This document shows positions 35,102-42,551 of a stretch of 64,000 bases of DNA, piece by piece; position 1 is the first letter of the stretch, and each line of letters starts with the position of its first letter. Source of the DNA: Clostridia bacterium (GTDB taxonomy: Bacteria > Bacillota > Clostridia > Oscillospirales > CAG-382). A program made the position numbers and the translations under genes. The stretch lies in contig JAFSCS010000032.1 of NCBI GenBank assembly GCA_017436675.1, forward strand, positions 1-64,000, given 5' to 3'. The notes beneath the pieces were generated by a model, which was not told where the DNA came from, made no database searches, and saw only the letters and a list, made by a program, of their open reading frames with translations.

Positions 35102-36625
35102 TTATTTCATGTTTTCTATAGCAGTGATTATATCTTGAATGTCACTGTTTGCTTTTTCCATCGCAGCATCAACCTTGGATTGAACGTTGGTGTCATTGGT
35201 TGAAAGAAGCGTGTGGAGAAGCGCAGGGAATCCACCGATAGCGTGGATCATACCGAGCTCACAACCGGAGTTCGTGAAGATGATGTCGAGCATATCCTTG
35301 CTGCGCTCGTCGGTCGTCTTTTGAAGCTTGCAAAGCTTTTCAATGTAAGCAGGTGTGAGAAGATTTTTGCCTTGAACAGCCATCTCTTCCATAACAGCGG
35401 AAACGAATCCTTCTTCAGCAGTGTCAATGATGTAGGGAACACCAACACCGAGACCGCCCCACGGGGAGATAAGTGCATAGTAGTCTTCTTGGTTCTCGTC
35501 GTATTTCGGGTGCGGCAAGAATCCGAAGTCGCCCGTCATCTGACCGATAACCTTCGCAATGTTACCCGTGTGGTCGGGCATAAAGAGTGTTCTGTTTTCG
35601 ATAAAAGTGTCAAAACCTTCTTGAATTTGAACAGTCTTTTCATTAACTGTTAAATAGTTGCCTTCTTGTGTGAGATATTCGAGCGCCTTTTGGATCTTAG
35701 TGATGCTCGTCTCGGAGTTGAGGTTAACAACAGGAAGTCCATTGGCATCCTTCTTAACAGTAGGCTCACCGCAAGCATACGCGATCGCCCACATAATAGA
35801 AGCCTGACCAACAAGTCCATATTGATCTCTTGCAGTCCAAGCAGGATCGCCATCGAGGTCTTTTTTGAGGTCTTTTGTGATCTCAAACATCTTGTCATAC
35901 GTCCATTTGTTTGTATCAACTAATTCATAAAGATCCGGAACACCGTTGTTGGCTTGAACGGTTTTGTTGAAATAGAGCAGATAAATGCAGTTGATGTGAG
36001 CAAAGCTGATGTCACCAACGGCATAGTATATGCTGTCCTTGATAGAGGTGTCATTAATGAACGTCTGGCTCCACCATTCACCTTGAAGCCCGTTGAGATG
36101 CTCAAGGTTTGTAAGATCGGTCAAACAGCCCGCCGTAGTCAAAAACGCCATATTGTAAAGTGAACCCTCAGCCATATGGAACGAGGCAGTTCCGCTGTTG
36201 TTGGCATCAACAACGTGATTGTAGAACGAAGAACCTGCACCGCCGCCGGGATAGGAGTCTCTGTGTACCTCCTCCTTGATGTCAACGTCAAGACGCTCTT
36301 CAACTCGGTTGATCCTCTCGATAGAAGCATCGTTAACAACGTTGCTCTCAAATTCATATTCATCAGATCCACCGAAATACATCATCGTCGCAGGAGTGAT
36401 GTCAAACGCATATCCGGAAAAAATAATGAACTCATCACCGTTAAATTTGAGATCCTCGGGAAGCCCCGAAACATATTCGGTCTCAGATGTAGTGCCCGAG
36501 GTGTTTTCTTCGACAGAAACGTCGTTTACCGAAACATCCTTAGAGCCTTCGTCAGCGGGTTGACAAGAGCAAAGAAGTGCCAACACCATAACGAAAACAA
36601 GACCAAAGCTAAGTACCTTTTTCAT
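35102..36625 (-). CDS. extracellular solute-binding lipoprotein (copy 2)
   Basis: A 507-residue predicted lipoprotein: signal peptide with lipobox ALLCSC at about residue 20, a Ser/Thr/Val/Asp-rich linker to about 45, then a bilobal substrate-binding protein of the family 1 (sugar ABC transporter) kind. The C-terminal part has FLPHPKYDENQEDYYALISPWGG. It is clearly paralogous to the gene at 37272-38798. No permease or ATPase gene is near, so its transporter must be elsewhere. The start at 36625 is chosen because the signal peptide begins there. It has its own promoter and structured 3' UTR. Confidence 0.88.
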   Translation of the reverse strand: MKKVLSFGLVFVMVLALLCSCQPADEGSKDVSVNDVSVEENTSGTTSETEYVSGLPEDLKFNGDEFIIFSGYAFDITPATMMYFGGSDEYEFESNVVNDASIERINRVEERLDVDIKEEVHRDSYPGGGAGSSFYNHVVDANNSGTASFHMAEGSLYNMAFLTTAGCLTDLTNLEHLNGLQGEWWSQTFINDTSIKDSIYYAVGDISFAHINCIYLLYFNKTVQANNGVPDLYELVDTNKWTYDKMFEITKDLKKDLDGDPAWTARDQYGLVGQASIMWAIAYACGEPTVKKDANGLPVVNLNSETSITKIQKALEYLTQEGNYLTVNEKTVQIQEGFDTFIENRTLFMPDHTGNIAKVIGQMTGDFGFLPHPKYDENQEDYYALISPWGGLGVGVPYIIDTAEEGFVSAVMEEMAVQGKNLLTPAYIEKLCKLQKTTDERSKDMLDIIFTNSGCELGMIHAIGGFPALLHTLLSTNDTNVQSKVDAAMEKANSDIQDIITAIENMK

Positions 36626-36681
36626 AGTAATTTCATACCTTTCAAAGTATATTGATTGCGCACATATGTGCATTTGTAACA

Positions 36682-36710
36682 ATTATAACAAACATCCCCA
36701 AATATGTCAA
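36682..36710 (-). promoter_or_regulatory. sigma-A promoter of solute-binding gene 2
   Basis: On the minus strand: TTGACA, 17 bp, TATAAT. Confidence 0.85.
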
Positions 36711-36724
36711 TCCCCTAAGCTATA

Positions 36725-36753
36725 CAGTCGAGAGTTTTCTTCAAAGCGTTTGA
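36725..36753 (-). repeat. structured repeat C, right end only
   Basis: CAGTCGAGAG, then TTTTCTTCAAAGCGTTTGA, is the right end of the 124-bp element, cut off just upstream of the solute-binding gene 2 promoter. Together with the left end at 35065 it frames that gene. Confidence 0.85.
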
Positions 36754-36794
36754 AAAATAAAATAAAACTAAAAGTACCTTTAAAACGAAGAAAA

Positions 36795-36967
36795 GCTACC
36801 TATTTTGCAATAGGTAGCAGATCATAGAAATAATTAAATTATTTCAAACGCGTAATTTACACCTTTAGAATAAGAGAGTTGAACGCATTAAAGGTAGGAA
36901 ATTTTGAAGAAAACCGAGCGTCGCCTTACTTTGTAAGGCAGTCGAGAGTTTTCTTCAAAGCGTTTGA
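36795..36967 (-). repeat. structured repeat unit D
   Basis: The hairpin at 36795-36818 (minus strand GCTACCTATT/AATAGGTAGC) and the 124-bp element at 36844-36967. Its inner stem GCCTTAC/GTAAGGC is perfect. The hairpin differs from units A, B and F by changes on both arms that keep pairing. Confidence 0.88.
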
Positions 36968-36999
36968 AATATAATAAAATTAAGTACCGCTAAAAAAAT

Positions 37000-37164
37000 G
37001 CTACCCATTTTGTAATAGGTAGCATTTAATCTAATTTTTTTCAAACGCGTAATTTACACCTTTAGAATGAGAGAGTTGAACGCATTAAAGGTAAGAAATT
37101 TTGAAGAAAACCGAGCGTCGCCTTACTGCGTAAGTCAGTCGAGAGTTTTCTTCAAAGCGTTTGA
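37000..37164 (-). repeat. structured repeat unit E
   Basis: The hairpin at 37000-37023 (minus strand GCTACCTATT/AATGGGTAGC, with one G-U pair) and the 124-bp element at 37041-37164, with the inner stem GACTTAC/GTAAGGC carrying one mismatch. Confidence 0.88.
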
Positions 37165-37193
37165 TAATAAAACTAAAAGTACCTATAAAAAAT

Positions 37194-37270
37194 GCTACCC
37201 ACTTTAGAATGAGTAGCATTTCAATTATGTTTTTTCAAACGCGTAATTTACACCTTTAATGCGTTCAAAG
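37194..37270 (-). repeat. structured repeat unit F, left end only, as 3' UTR of SBP gene 1
   Basis: The hairpin at 37194-37217 and the element left end from 37235 adjoin the stop codon of the solute-binding gene at 37272. The arrangement equals unit B. It is the likely terminator of that gene. Confidence 0.85.
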
Positions 37271-37271
37271 A

Positions 37272-38798
37272 TTATTGCATGTTTTGAACTGCATTGATAA
37301 GTGCTTGAATGTCGCTTTCAGCTTGAGAAACCTTACCGTCGATGGTAGATTTAACGTTGGTGTTCTTGGAAGAAAGCATAACTTGGATGTCAGATTGCAA
37401 GTTACCGAACTTGTGGATCATACCGAGCTCACAACCGGAGTTTGTAAATACGATGTCGAGCATGTCTTTACTTCTCTCGTCAGTTGTCTTTTGAAGCTTA
37501 CAAAGTTTTTCGATGTAAGCGCCCGTAAGAACGTTCTTACCTTGAACAGCCATTTCTTCCATAACAGCAGAAACGAAATCTTCTTGGTCAGTGTCGAGTG
37601 TGTAAGGAACAGTAATACCCATACCGCCCCACGGGGAGATGAGAGAGTAGTAATCTTCTTGGTTTTCGTCGTATTTCGGGTGCGGCAAGAAGCCGAAGTC
37701 ACCTGTCATTTGACCGATAACTCTTGCAATGTTACCTGTGTGGTCAGGCATAAAGAGTGTTCTGTCTTCCCAGAATGTTGCAAATCCTTGATCAACAGTT
37801 GTTGTGGAACCGTCAACGATGAGGTAGTTGCCGTCTTGTGTGAGGTACTCAAGAACGGATTGAAGCTTAGTAACGCTCGTGTCGGAGTTGATGTTAAGAG
37901 CGGGAAGTCCGTCAGCGTCCTTTTTAGCAATGTTAGCATCGGTAGCATAGGAGATAGCCCACATAATAGAAGTTTGACCAACGAGACCATACGCGTCAGC
38001 ATATGTGAATTTACCGTCGTTATCAAGGTCTTCCTTGAGGTCTTTTGTGATCTCGAACATCTTGTCATATGTCCATTGGTTGTTGTCAACGAGTGTGTAG
38101 AGATCAGGAATGTCATTGTCCTTTTGAACGTTCTTGTTGTAGAAGAGCAAATAGATGCAGTTGATGTGACCGAAGGAGATGTCACCAACAGCGTAGTAGT
38201 TGCTGCCTTCGATGGAAACGTCTTCGTTGAACTTTTGGCTCCACCATTCACCTTCGAGATTGTTGAGGTATTTGAGAGTCATAAGGTCGGTGAGACAACC
38301 TGCGGTTGTCAAATAACCCATGTTGTAAAGCGAACCGGTCGTCATGTGGAATTCGCTTGTACCGGCGTTGTTAGCATCGAGAACTTCATTGTAGTAAGAG
38401 GAGGAAGCACCGCCGCCTGCTTGGCTGTCTTTTGTCATTCTTTCGATGATATCAACGTCAAGCTTTTCTTCAACGATGTTGATTCTTTCGATGGAAGCGT
38501 CGTTTACAACGTTGCTTTCGAGCTCGTATTCGTCAGAGCCACCGAAGAAAGCCATAGTAGCGCTTGTGATTTCGAACGTGTAACCGGAAAGAATAACGAA
38601 TTCTTCGCCGTCAAACTTAAGATCTGCGGGAAGTCCGGAAACGTATTCGTTTGATGAAGTAGTACCGCTTGTGTTGGTGTCGGTAGAAGCATCAACGTTT
38701 GTCGATACGTCTTTTGATGTCTCGCCGTCAGGTCCGCAAGCACAAAGGAGCGCCAAAACCATAAGACCAACGAGCATCACGCTGAGGATTCTTTTCAT
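37272..38798 (-). CDS. extracellular solute-binding lipoprotein (copy 1)
   Basis: A 508-residue paralogue of the lipoprotein at 35102-36625, with the same order: lipobox ALLCAC near residue 20, a Ser/Thr/Asp-rich linker, then a bilobal family 1-type solute-binding domain. Long identical stretches such as FLPHPKYDENQEDYY and LCKLQKTTDERSKDMLDI show recent duplication. The start at 38798 has AAAGGG nine bases upstream. It has its own promoter, and no transporter subunits are nearby. The likely ligand is an oligosaccharide, by family only. Confidence 0.88.
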   Translation of the reverse strand: MKRILSVMLVGLMVLALLCACGPDGETSKDVSTNVDASTDTNTSGTTSSNEYVSGLPADLKFDGEEFVILSGYTFEITSATMAFFGGSDEYELESNVVNDASIERINIVEEKLDVDIIERMTKDSQAGGGASSSYYNEVLDANNAGTSEFHMTTGSLYNMGYLTTAGCLTDLMTLKYLNNLEGEWWSQKFNEDVSIEGSNYYAVGDISFGHINCIYLLFYNKNVQKDNDIPDLYTLVDNNQWTYDKMFEITKDLKEDLDNDGKFTYADAYGLVGQTSIMWAISYATDANIAKKDADGLPALNINSDTSVTKLQSVLEYLTQDGNYLIVDGSTTTVDQGFATFWEDRTLFMPDHTGNIARVIGQMTGDFGFLPHPKYDENQEDYYSLISPWGGMGITVPYTLDTDQEDFVSAVMEEMAVQGKNVLTGAYIEKLCKLQKTTDERSKDMLDIVFTNSGCELGMIHKFGNLQSDIQVMLSSKNTNVKSTIDGKVSQAESDIQALINAVQNMQ

Positions 38799-38851
38799 TG
38801 GATTTAACCCTTTCATAATAATTTTTAGCATTTCTATGCCATTATGGAGAT

Positions 38852-38880
38852 ATTTTACCAAAAATATCGCATCGTGTCAA
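38852..38880 (-). promoter_or_regulatory. sigma-A promoter of solute-binding gene 1
   Basis: On the minus strand: TTGACA, 17 bp, TAAAAT with TGG before the -10. Confidence 0.85.
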
Positions 38881-38994
38881 TACCCTTTTCCCGTTAATTG
38901 TATATTCTGGTTGCTTTTTTTGTTGTCCGATTTTGTTATAAATAATAAAGATACTCACGAAAAATGCCGTGAGTGCCCAAAAACTAAATATATA

Positions 38995-39057
38995 TTTCAT
39001 ATTTTTGGTAGCAGAGCTGAGTGCTTGAATGTCAGCTTCAGCTTGAGAGACCTCGGA
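38995..39057 (-). pseudogene. relic of a third solute-binding gene (3' end only)
   Basis: On the minus strand this stretch encodes VSQAEADIQALSSATKNM, matching the last residues VSQAESDIQALINAVQNM of the copy 1 protein. The stop codon is lost and similarity ends on both sides. A hairpin, ACTCACG/CGTGAGT (38953-38974), lies just downstream on the same strand and may be the old terminator. The rest of 38881-39146 is AT-rich and shows no gene. Confidence 0.85.
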
Positions 39058-39146
39058 ATTAATATATAAAAAGTAAAATAAAAATGAATAAAATGAAAAA
39101 ATATGAATAAAATAATGAAAAACGTTAATAAAATATTAAAAAATCG

Positions 39147-39175
39147 TTGACAATATGAGAAAAAAGTGGTATGAT
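39147..39175 (+). promoter_or_regulatory. sigma-A promoter of LamG surface protein 1
   Basis: TTGACA, 17-bp spacer, TATGAT with TGG before the -10. Confidence 0.75.
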
Positions 39176-39215
39176 TTTATCATAAATAATTATATTTAAA
39201 GAAAGGGCAAACATA

Positions 39216-40070
39216 ATGAAAAAACTTCTTTGTTTCGCTTTAGTATCCGTAATGATGCTCGCTTGCGTGCTCAGCGCGTCCGCAGCAGCAACCGACGGCT
39301 ACGTTACAGACGGACTCGAGGCTTTCTATGATGCAGCGGAAAATAACGAAGCAACAACGTGGAAAGACCTTAGCGGAAAGGGCAACGATATCGTTGATCT
39401 CCCCAACACAGACACATGTAAATTTGTTGACGGTGCATACCTCAATACCGCAACAAAAGTCTATTTCCCTTCCGGAATTCCCGCTATCATCAATGAGAAA
39501 GATGCTTGGACAACGGAATTCGTGTTCGGTAACGTTGACGTAACAGGCGTAATGTGGGGAACACTCGCTAACTGTAATAACGACGCATATTCTTTGTTCT
39601 ACCTCGTAAGCGGTGGAAACCTCGTTTTGAAGAACAACGGATCAACAGCTAACCCCCGTCCGACATACACATTGCCCGGCGGATTTGCTGATCTCTCCAA
39701 TAAAACTGTATCCGTAACGTTCGAAAACGGCGTTGCATCAAAGATCTATATCGACGGTGTAGAAGTAGCTTCCGCAGTTCCTGCTGCAGCTCTCACGATC
39801 GGTGATAACTTCTTCTTCGGTCACGACGATGCTAATAAATCTCACACAACAGAGTATAAAGCAATGAGATTCTACAGCCGTGCACTCACAGCTGATGAGA
39901 TCGCTAAAAACGTAGCAGCAGATAAAGCAGTTGACGCTCCCGAAACAAGCGAACCCGCAACCACTCCCGAGGTAGATCCTCCCGCAACAGGCGACGGCGC
40001 AATGGTATTCGCACTCATCGCTCTCGTAGCAATGGCAGGCGTAGTTGTTGTTAAAAAGAACGCAAGATAA
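39216..40070 (+). CDS. LamG-domain surface protein with sortase-type tail (copy 1)
   Basis: A 284-residue exported protein. The signal peptide (residues 1-24) ends in ASA. A LamG/concanavalin-like domain (about 28-230) begins DGLEAFYDAAEN and WKDLSGKGND. A Pro/Thr/Glu-rich stalk (EPATTPEVDPP) leads to a C-terminal sorting region: PATGD, a hydrophobic helix and the charged end KKNAR. PATGD stands where LPxTG would be, so anchoring to the wall by a sortase is likely but uses a non-standard motif. The next gene encodes a near twin. Confidence 0.85.
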   Translation: MKKLLCFALVSVMMLACVLSASAAATDGYVTDGLEAFYDAAENNEATTWKDLSGKGNDIVDLPNTDTCKFVDGAYLNTATKVYFPSGIPAIINEKDAWTTEFVFGNVDVTGVMWGTLANCNNDAYSLFYLVSGGNLVLKNNGSTANPRPTYTLPGGFADLSNKTVSVTFENGVASKIYIDGVEVASAVPAAALTIGDNFFFGHDDANKSHTTEYKAMRFYSRALTADEIAKNVAADKAVDAPETSEPATTPEVDPPATGDGAMVFALIALVAMAGVVVVKKNAR

Positions 40071-40090
40071 CTATCAGTAATTGATCATAA

Positions 40091-40125
40091 AAAGATTCTT
40101 CTCTTTTGAGAGGAATCTTTTTTTT
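40091..40125 (+). terminator. terminator of LamG protein 1
   Basis: The stem AAAGATTCTTCTC/GAGAGGAATCTTT with one wobble pair is followed by T8. Confidence 0.88.
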
Positions 40126-40197
40126 GTTTCCGTGTTGTCTCTATCTGCTTTGTTGCTTTATAAATGGCGAAATATAATAAATAGCATAAATAGAATG

Positions 40198-40226
40198 TTG
40201 ACAACACCGTGCAATAATGGTAAAAT
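40198..40226 (+). promoter_or_regulatory. sigma-A promoter of LamG surface protein 2
   Basis: TTGACA, 17-bp spacer, TAAAAT with TGG before the -10. The promoter differs in sequence from that of copy 1 although the coding starts are nearly identical. Confidence 0.8.
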
Positions 40227-40264
40227 GTTTATATAAAATAATAAATAAAGAAAGGGCAAACATA

Positions 40265-41110
40265 ATGAAAAAACTTCTTTGTTTCGCTTTAGTATCCGTA
40301 ATGATGCTCGCTTGCGTGCTCAGCGCGTCCGCAGCAGCAACCGATGGCTACGTTACAGACGGACTCGAGGCTTTCTATGATGCAGCGGAAAATACCGAAG
40401 CAACAACTTGGAAAGACCTTAGCGGTAAGGGCAACGATATCGTTGATCTTCCCAACACAGACACATGTAAATTTGTTGACGGTGCATACCTCAATACCGC
40501 AACAAAAGTTTATTTCCCCTCCGGAATTCCCGCTATCATCAACGAGAAAGATGCTTGGACAACGGAATTCGTGTTCGGTTCGATCGAATTGACAGGAACA
40601 ACATGGGGCACACTCGCTAACTGTAACAACGACTATTACTCCTTGTTCTACGGCGTTGGACTCAATAGCATCATCTTGAAGAACCAAAGTAACGCACGTC
40701 CTACCTTCGCATTGGAGGGCGGAATCCAAGACCTCGCAAATAAAACAGTCTCCGTAACGTTTGAAAAAGGCGTAGCATCCAAGATCTATATCGACGGTGT
40801 AGAGGTTGCTTCCGCAGTTCCTGAGATCGCACTTGCAATCGGCGATAACTTCTTCTTCGGACATAGCGATGCCGCTAAATCTCATACAACAGAGTATAAA
40901 GCAATGAGATTCTACAGCCGTGCACTCACAGCTGACGAGATCGCTAAAAACGTAGCAGCAGATAAAGCAGTTGACGCTCCCGAAACAAGCGAGCCCGCAA
41001 CTACTCCCGAGGTAGATCCTCCCGCAACAGGCGACGGCGCAATGGTATTCGCATTCATCGCTCTCGTAGCAATGGCAGGCGTAGTTGTTGTTAAAAAGAA
41101 CGCAAGATAA
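40265..41110 (+). CDS. LamG-domain surface protein with sortase-type tail (copy 2)
   Basis: A 281-residue near twin of the preceding protein. The first 100 and last 90 residues are almost identical, including the signal peptide, the PATGD motif and the tail. The difference is concentrated in the middle of the LamG domain (for example VFGSIELTGTTWG against VFGNVDVTGVMWG, and IILKNQSNARPT against LVLKNNGSTANPRPT). That pattern suggests the pair diverges at its binding face while gene conversion keeps the ends alike. The start at 40265 follows AAAGGG. Confidence 0.85.
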   Translation: MKKLLCFALVSVMMLACVLSASAAATDGYVTDGLEAFYDAAENTEATTWKDLSGKGNDIVDLPNTDTCKFVDGAYLNTATKVYFPSGIPAIINEKDAWTTEFVFGSIELTGTTWGTLANCNNDYYSLFYGVGLNSIILKNQSNARPTFALEGGIQDLANKTVSVTFEKGVASKIYIDGVEVASAVPEIALAIGDNFFFGHSDAAKSHTTEYKAMRFYSRALTADEIAKNVAADKAVDAPETSEPATTPEVDPPATGDGAMVFAFIALVAMAGVVVVKKNAR

Positions 41111-41116
41111 CATATC

Positions 41117-41150
41117 AAAAAATTCTTCCCGATCGGGAAGAATTTTTTTT
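41117..41150 (+). terminator. terminator of LamG protein 2
   Basis: The perfect stem AAAAAATTCTTCCC/GGGAAGAATTTTTT has a GATC loop. Confidence 0.9.
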
Positions 41151-41179
41151 GATAAATATATTAATATATTAAAAAGCTA

Positions 41180-41208
41180 TTGAAAGAAAAAAAGAAATGT
41201 GATACAAT
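41180..41208 (+). promoter_or_regulatory. sigma-A promoter of the MarR-nitroreductase operon
   Basis: TTGAAA, 17-bp spacer, TACAAT with TGTG before the -10. Confidence 0.7.
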
Positions 41209-41240
41209 AAAGGCAACAAATAAAGGAGAGTGAGCAAAAA

Positions 41241-41675
41241 ATGGACGAAAATAATGTATTGTTACAAAAAGAAATGAAAATAGGATTCCCGCTCTACGTT
41301 GCATCAAGAGAGCTTGCGAGATTATATCGTGATCTTCTGTTGGATTTCGATTTGACCTATACGCAGTATCTGACAATGGTAATGCTCTTTGATATCGACG
41401 TGGTGAACGTAAAAGAGCTTGGGAAAATGCTCTATCTTGATTCGGGAACGTTGACTCCGCTTTTGATAAAGCTTGAAAAAAAGGGATATCTGACAAGGAC
41501 TCGCCTCGCCGACGATAACAGATACTTGAATATCAGCTTGACTGAAAAGGGAAAAGCATTGAAGCCCGAGCTTGAAAAGGTCGGCGATAAGATCTTGAAA
41601 ATGCTCGACGTAACTGACACAGAATCACAATGCCTCGAATCATTACTCCAAAAAATAATGAAATGCAAAGAATAA
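41241..41675 (+). CDS. MarR-family regulator, OhrR-like but without the redox Cys
   Basis: A 144-residue winged-helix repressor-type protein. The DNA-binding part is in VKELGKMLYLDSGTLTPLLIKLEKKGYLTRTR and the wing in DDNRYLNISLT, as in the OhrR branch. OhrR senses organic peroxides through a Cys near residue 15 before a F-L-Y stretch; here the place reads IGFPLYVASRE and has no Cys. So peroxide sensing by that Cys is not possible. It probably regulates its own operon with the nitroreductase, which starts one base after its stop. Confidence 0.85.
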   Translation: MDENNVLLQKEMKIGFPLYVASRELARLYRDLLLDFDLTYTQYLTMVMLFDIDVVNVKELGKMLYLDSGTLTPLLIKLEKKGYLTRTRLADDNRYLNISLTEKGKALKPELEKVGDKILKMLDVTDTESQCLESLLQKIMKCKE

Positions 41676-41676
41676 T

Positions 41677-42384
41677 ATGATCTACCAAAGAAAATCAATA
41701 AGAAGCTATAAACCCGAGCCGGTCAGCGACGAAATGAACGAAAAAATAAGACAGTTCGCTGACTATATAGTACCGCTCTTTCCGAACCTGAAAATGAGAT
41801 ACGAGATAGTAGACCGAAAGTCAGTCCATTCACTTCTGCCGTGGCTACCGCCGCAGCTGATCGCTGTCTATGCCCAAGAAGGCGACGATTCGTTGATGAA
41901 CGTGGGCTTTATGATCCAACAGCTCGAGCTGTTTCTCGAAAGCGACGGGCTCGGAACGTGTTGGATAGGGCTCGGCAGACCGAATAAAGAAACGAAAACT
42001 CTCGACGGTCTCCGCTTTGTGATCTACCTCGCCTACGGTTACCCGAATTGCGAGCTGTATAGAAAAAGCTTGAGCGAATTCAACCGTCGCCCGATGAACG
42101 AGATCAGCGACGTTGATGATAAACGACTCGAGTGCGCCCGCCTTGCCCCGAGCGCGTGTAATAGCCAACCGTGGTATTTTATCCACAGCGATGAAAAGAT
42201 ATGCGTGTATCGTAGCTCGAATATAATAATAGGAAAAACACCGATCGCATATTTTAATAATATCGATATCGGAATAGCTCTCGCCCATATCTATCTTTCA
42301 TATGAGGGAGTGAAGTTTTCCATCGACGCATTGCCCCCTAAAAAGCAAGGCTATAAATATATGATATCAATAACGATGCCCTGA
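41677..42384 (+). CDS. nitroreductase family protein
   Basis: A 235-residue flavin-dependent protein of the nitroreductase fold. The N-terminal FMN-binding start YQRKSIRSYKPEPV, the middle GLGTCWIGLG, and the later RLAPSACNSQPW are typical. The order of segments (RRS-type start and a second APSACNSQPW element) fits the tandem-motif clostridial type. It follows the MarR gene by one base, suggesting a small redox or drug-response operon. Substrate unknown. Confidence 0.85.
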   Translation: MIYQRKSIRSYKPEPVSDEMNEKIRQFADYIVPLFPNLKMRYEIVDRKSVHSLLPWLPPQLIAVYAQEGDDSLMNVGFMIQQLELFLESDGLGTCWIGLGRPNKETKTLDGLRFVIYLAYGYPNCELYRKSLSEFNRRPMNEISDVDDKRLECARLAPSACNSQPWYFIHSDEKICVYRSSNIIIGKTPIAYFNNIDIGIALAHIYLSYEGVKFSIDALPPKKQGYKYMISITMP

Positions 42385-42388
42385 ATAA

Positions 42389-42423
42389 TATGGGACTTGC
42401 AAAGTTTTTTTGCAAGTCCCATA
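42389..42423. terminator. hairpin after the nitroreductase gene
   Basis: The 14-bp perfect stem TATGGGACTTGCAA/TTGCAAGTCCCATA has an AGTTTTT loop. It lacks a clear T-run after the stem, so termination strength is uncertain. Confidence 0.65.
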
Positions 42424-42430
42424 ATCAGTA

Positions 42431-42458
42431 TTGAAAAAAATTAATTTTATGCTAAAAT
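42431..42458 (+). promoter_or_regulatory. promoter of the 42552 gene
   Basis: TTGAAA, 16-bp spacer, TAAAAT. About 50 bp further on lies a GAAC-ATTT-GTTC palindrome (42506-42517) that resembles a Gram-positive LexA box but does not match the consensus centre. Confidence 0.6.
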
Positions 42459-42551
42459 ATAATCGAACGAAGCGAACACGCCGTTCTTTTTTAACCGCCC
42501 GAAAAGAACATTTGTTCGATAGTTTGAATTTATATATAGAAAGGAACGAAA

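Noticed and set aside
34864-37164. CRISPR array
   Set aside because: Only three full repeats of 124 bp with similar spacers that also contain conserved hairpins; no cas genes.
34864-37270. Integron-type attC sites
   Set aside because: The repeats have inverted ends and can frame genes, but the core RYYYAAC/GTTRRRY pattern is absent and no integrase is near.
37275-38654. Long plus-strand open frame opposite solute-binding gene 1 (459 codons)
   Set aside because: It mirrors a clear lipoprotein gene with signal peptide, promoter and paralogue on the minus strand. The antisense frame has no start signals and no known motif.
40289-41113. Long Cys-rich frame opposite LamG protein 2
   Set aside because: A shadow of the conserved surface protein gene. 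Its Cys-rich product is an effect of codon use on the other strand.
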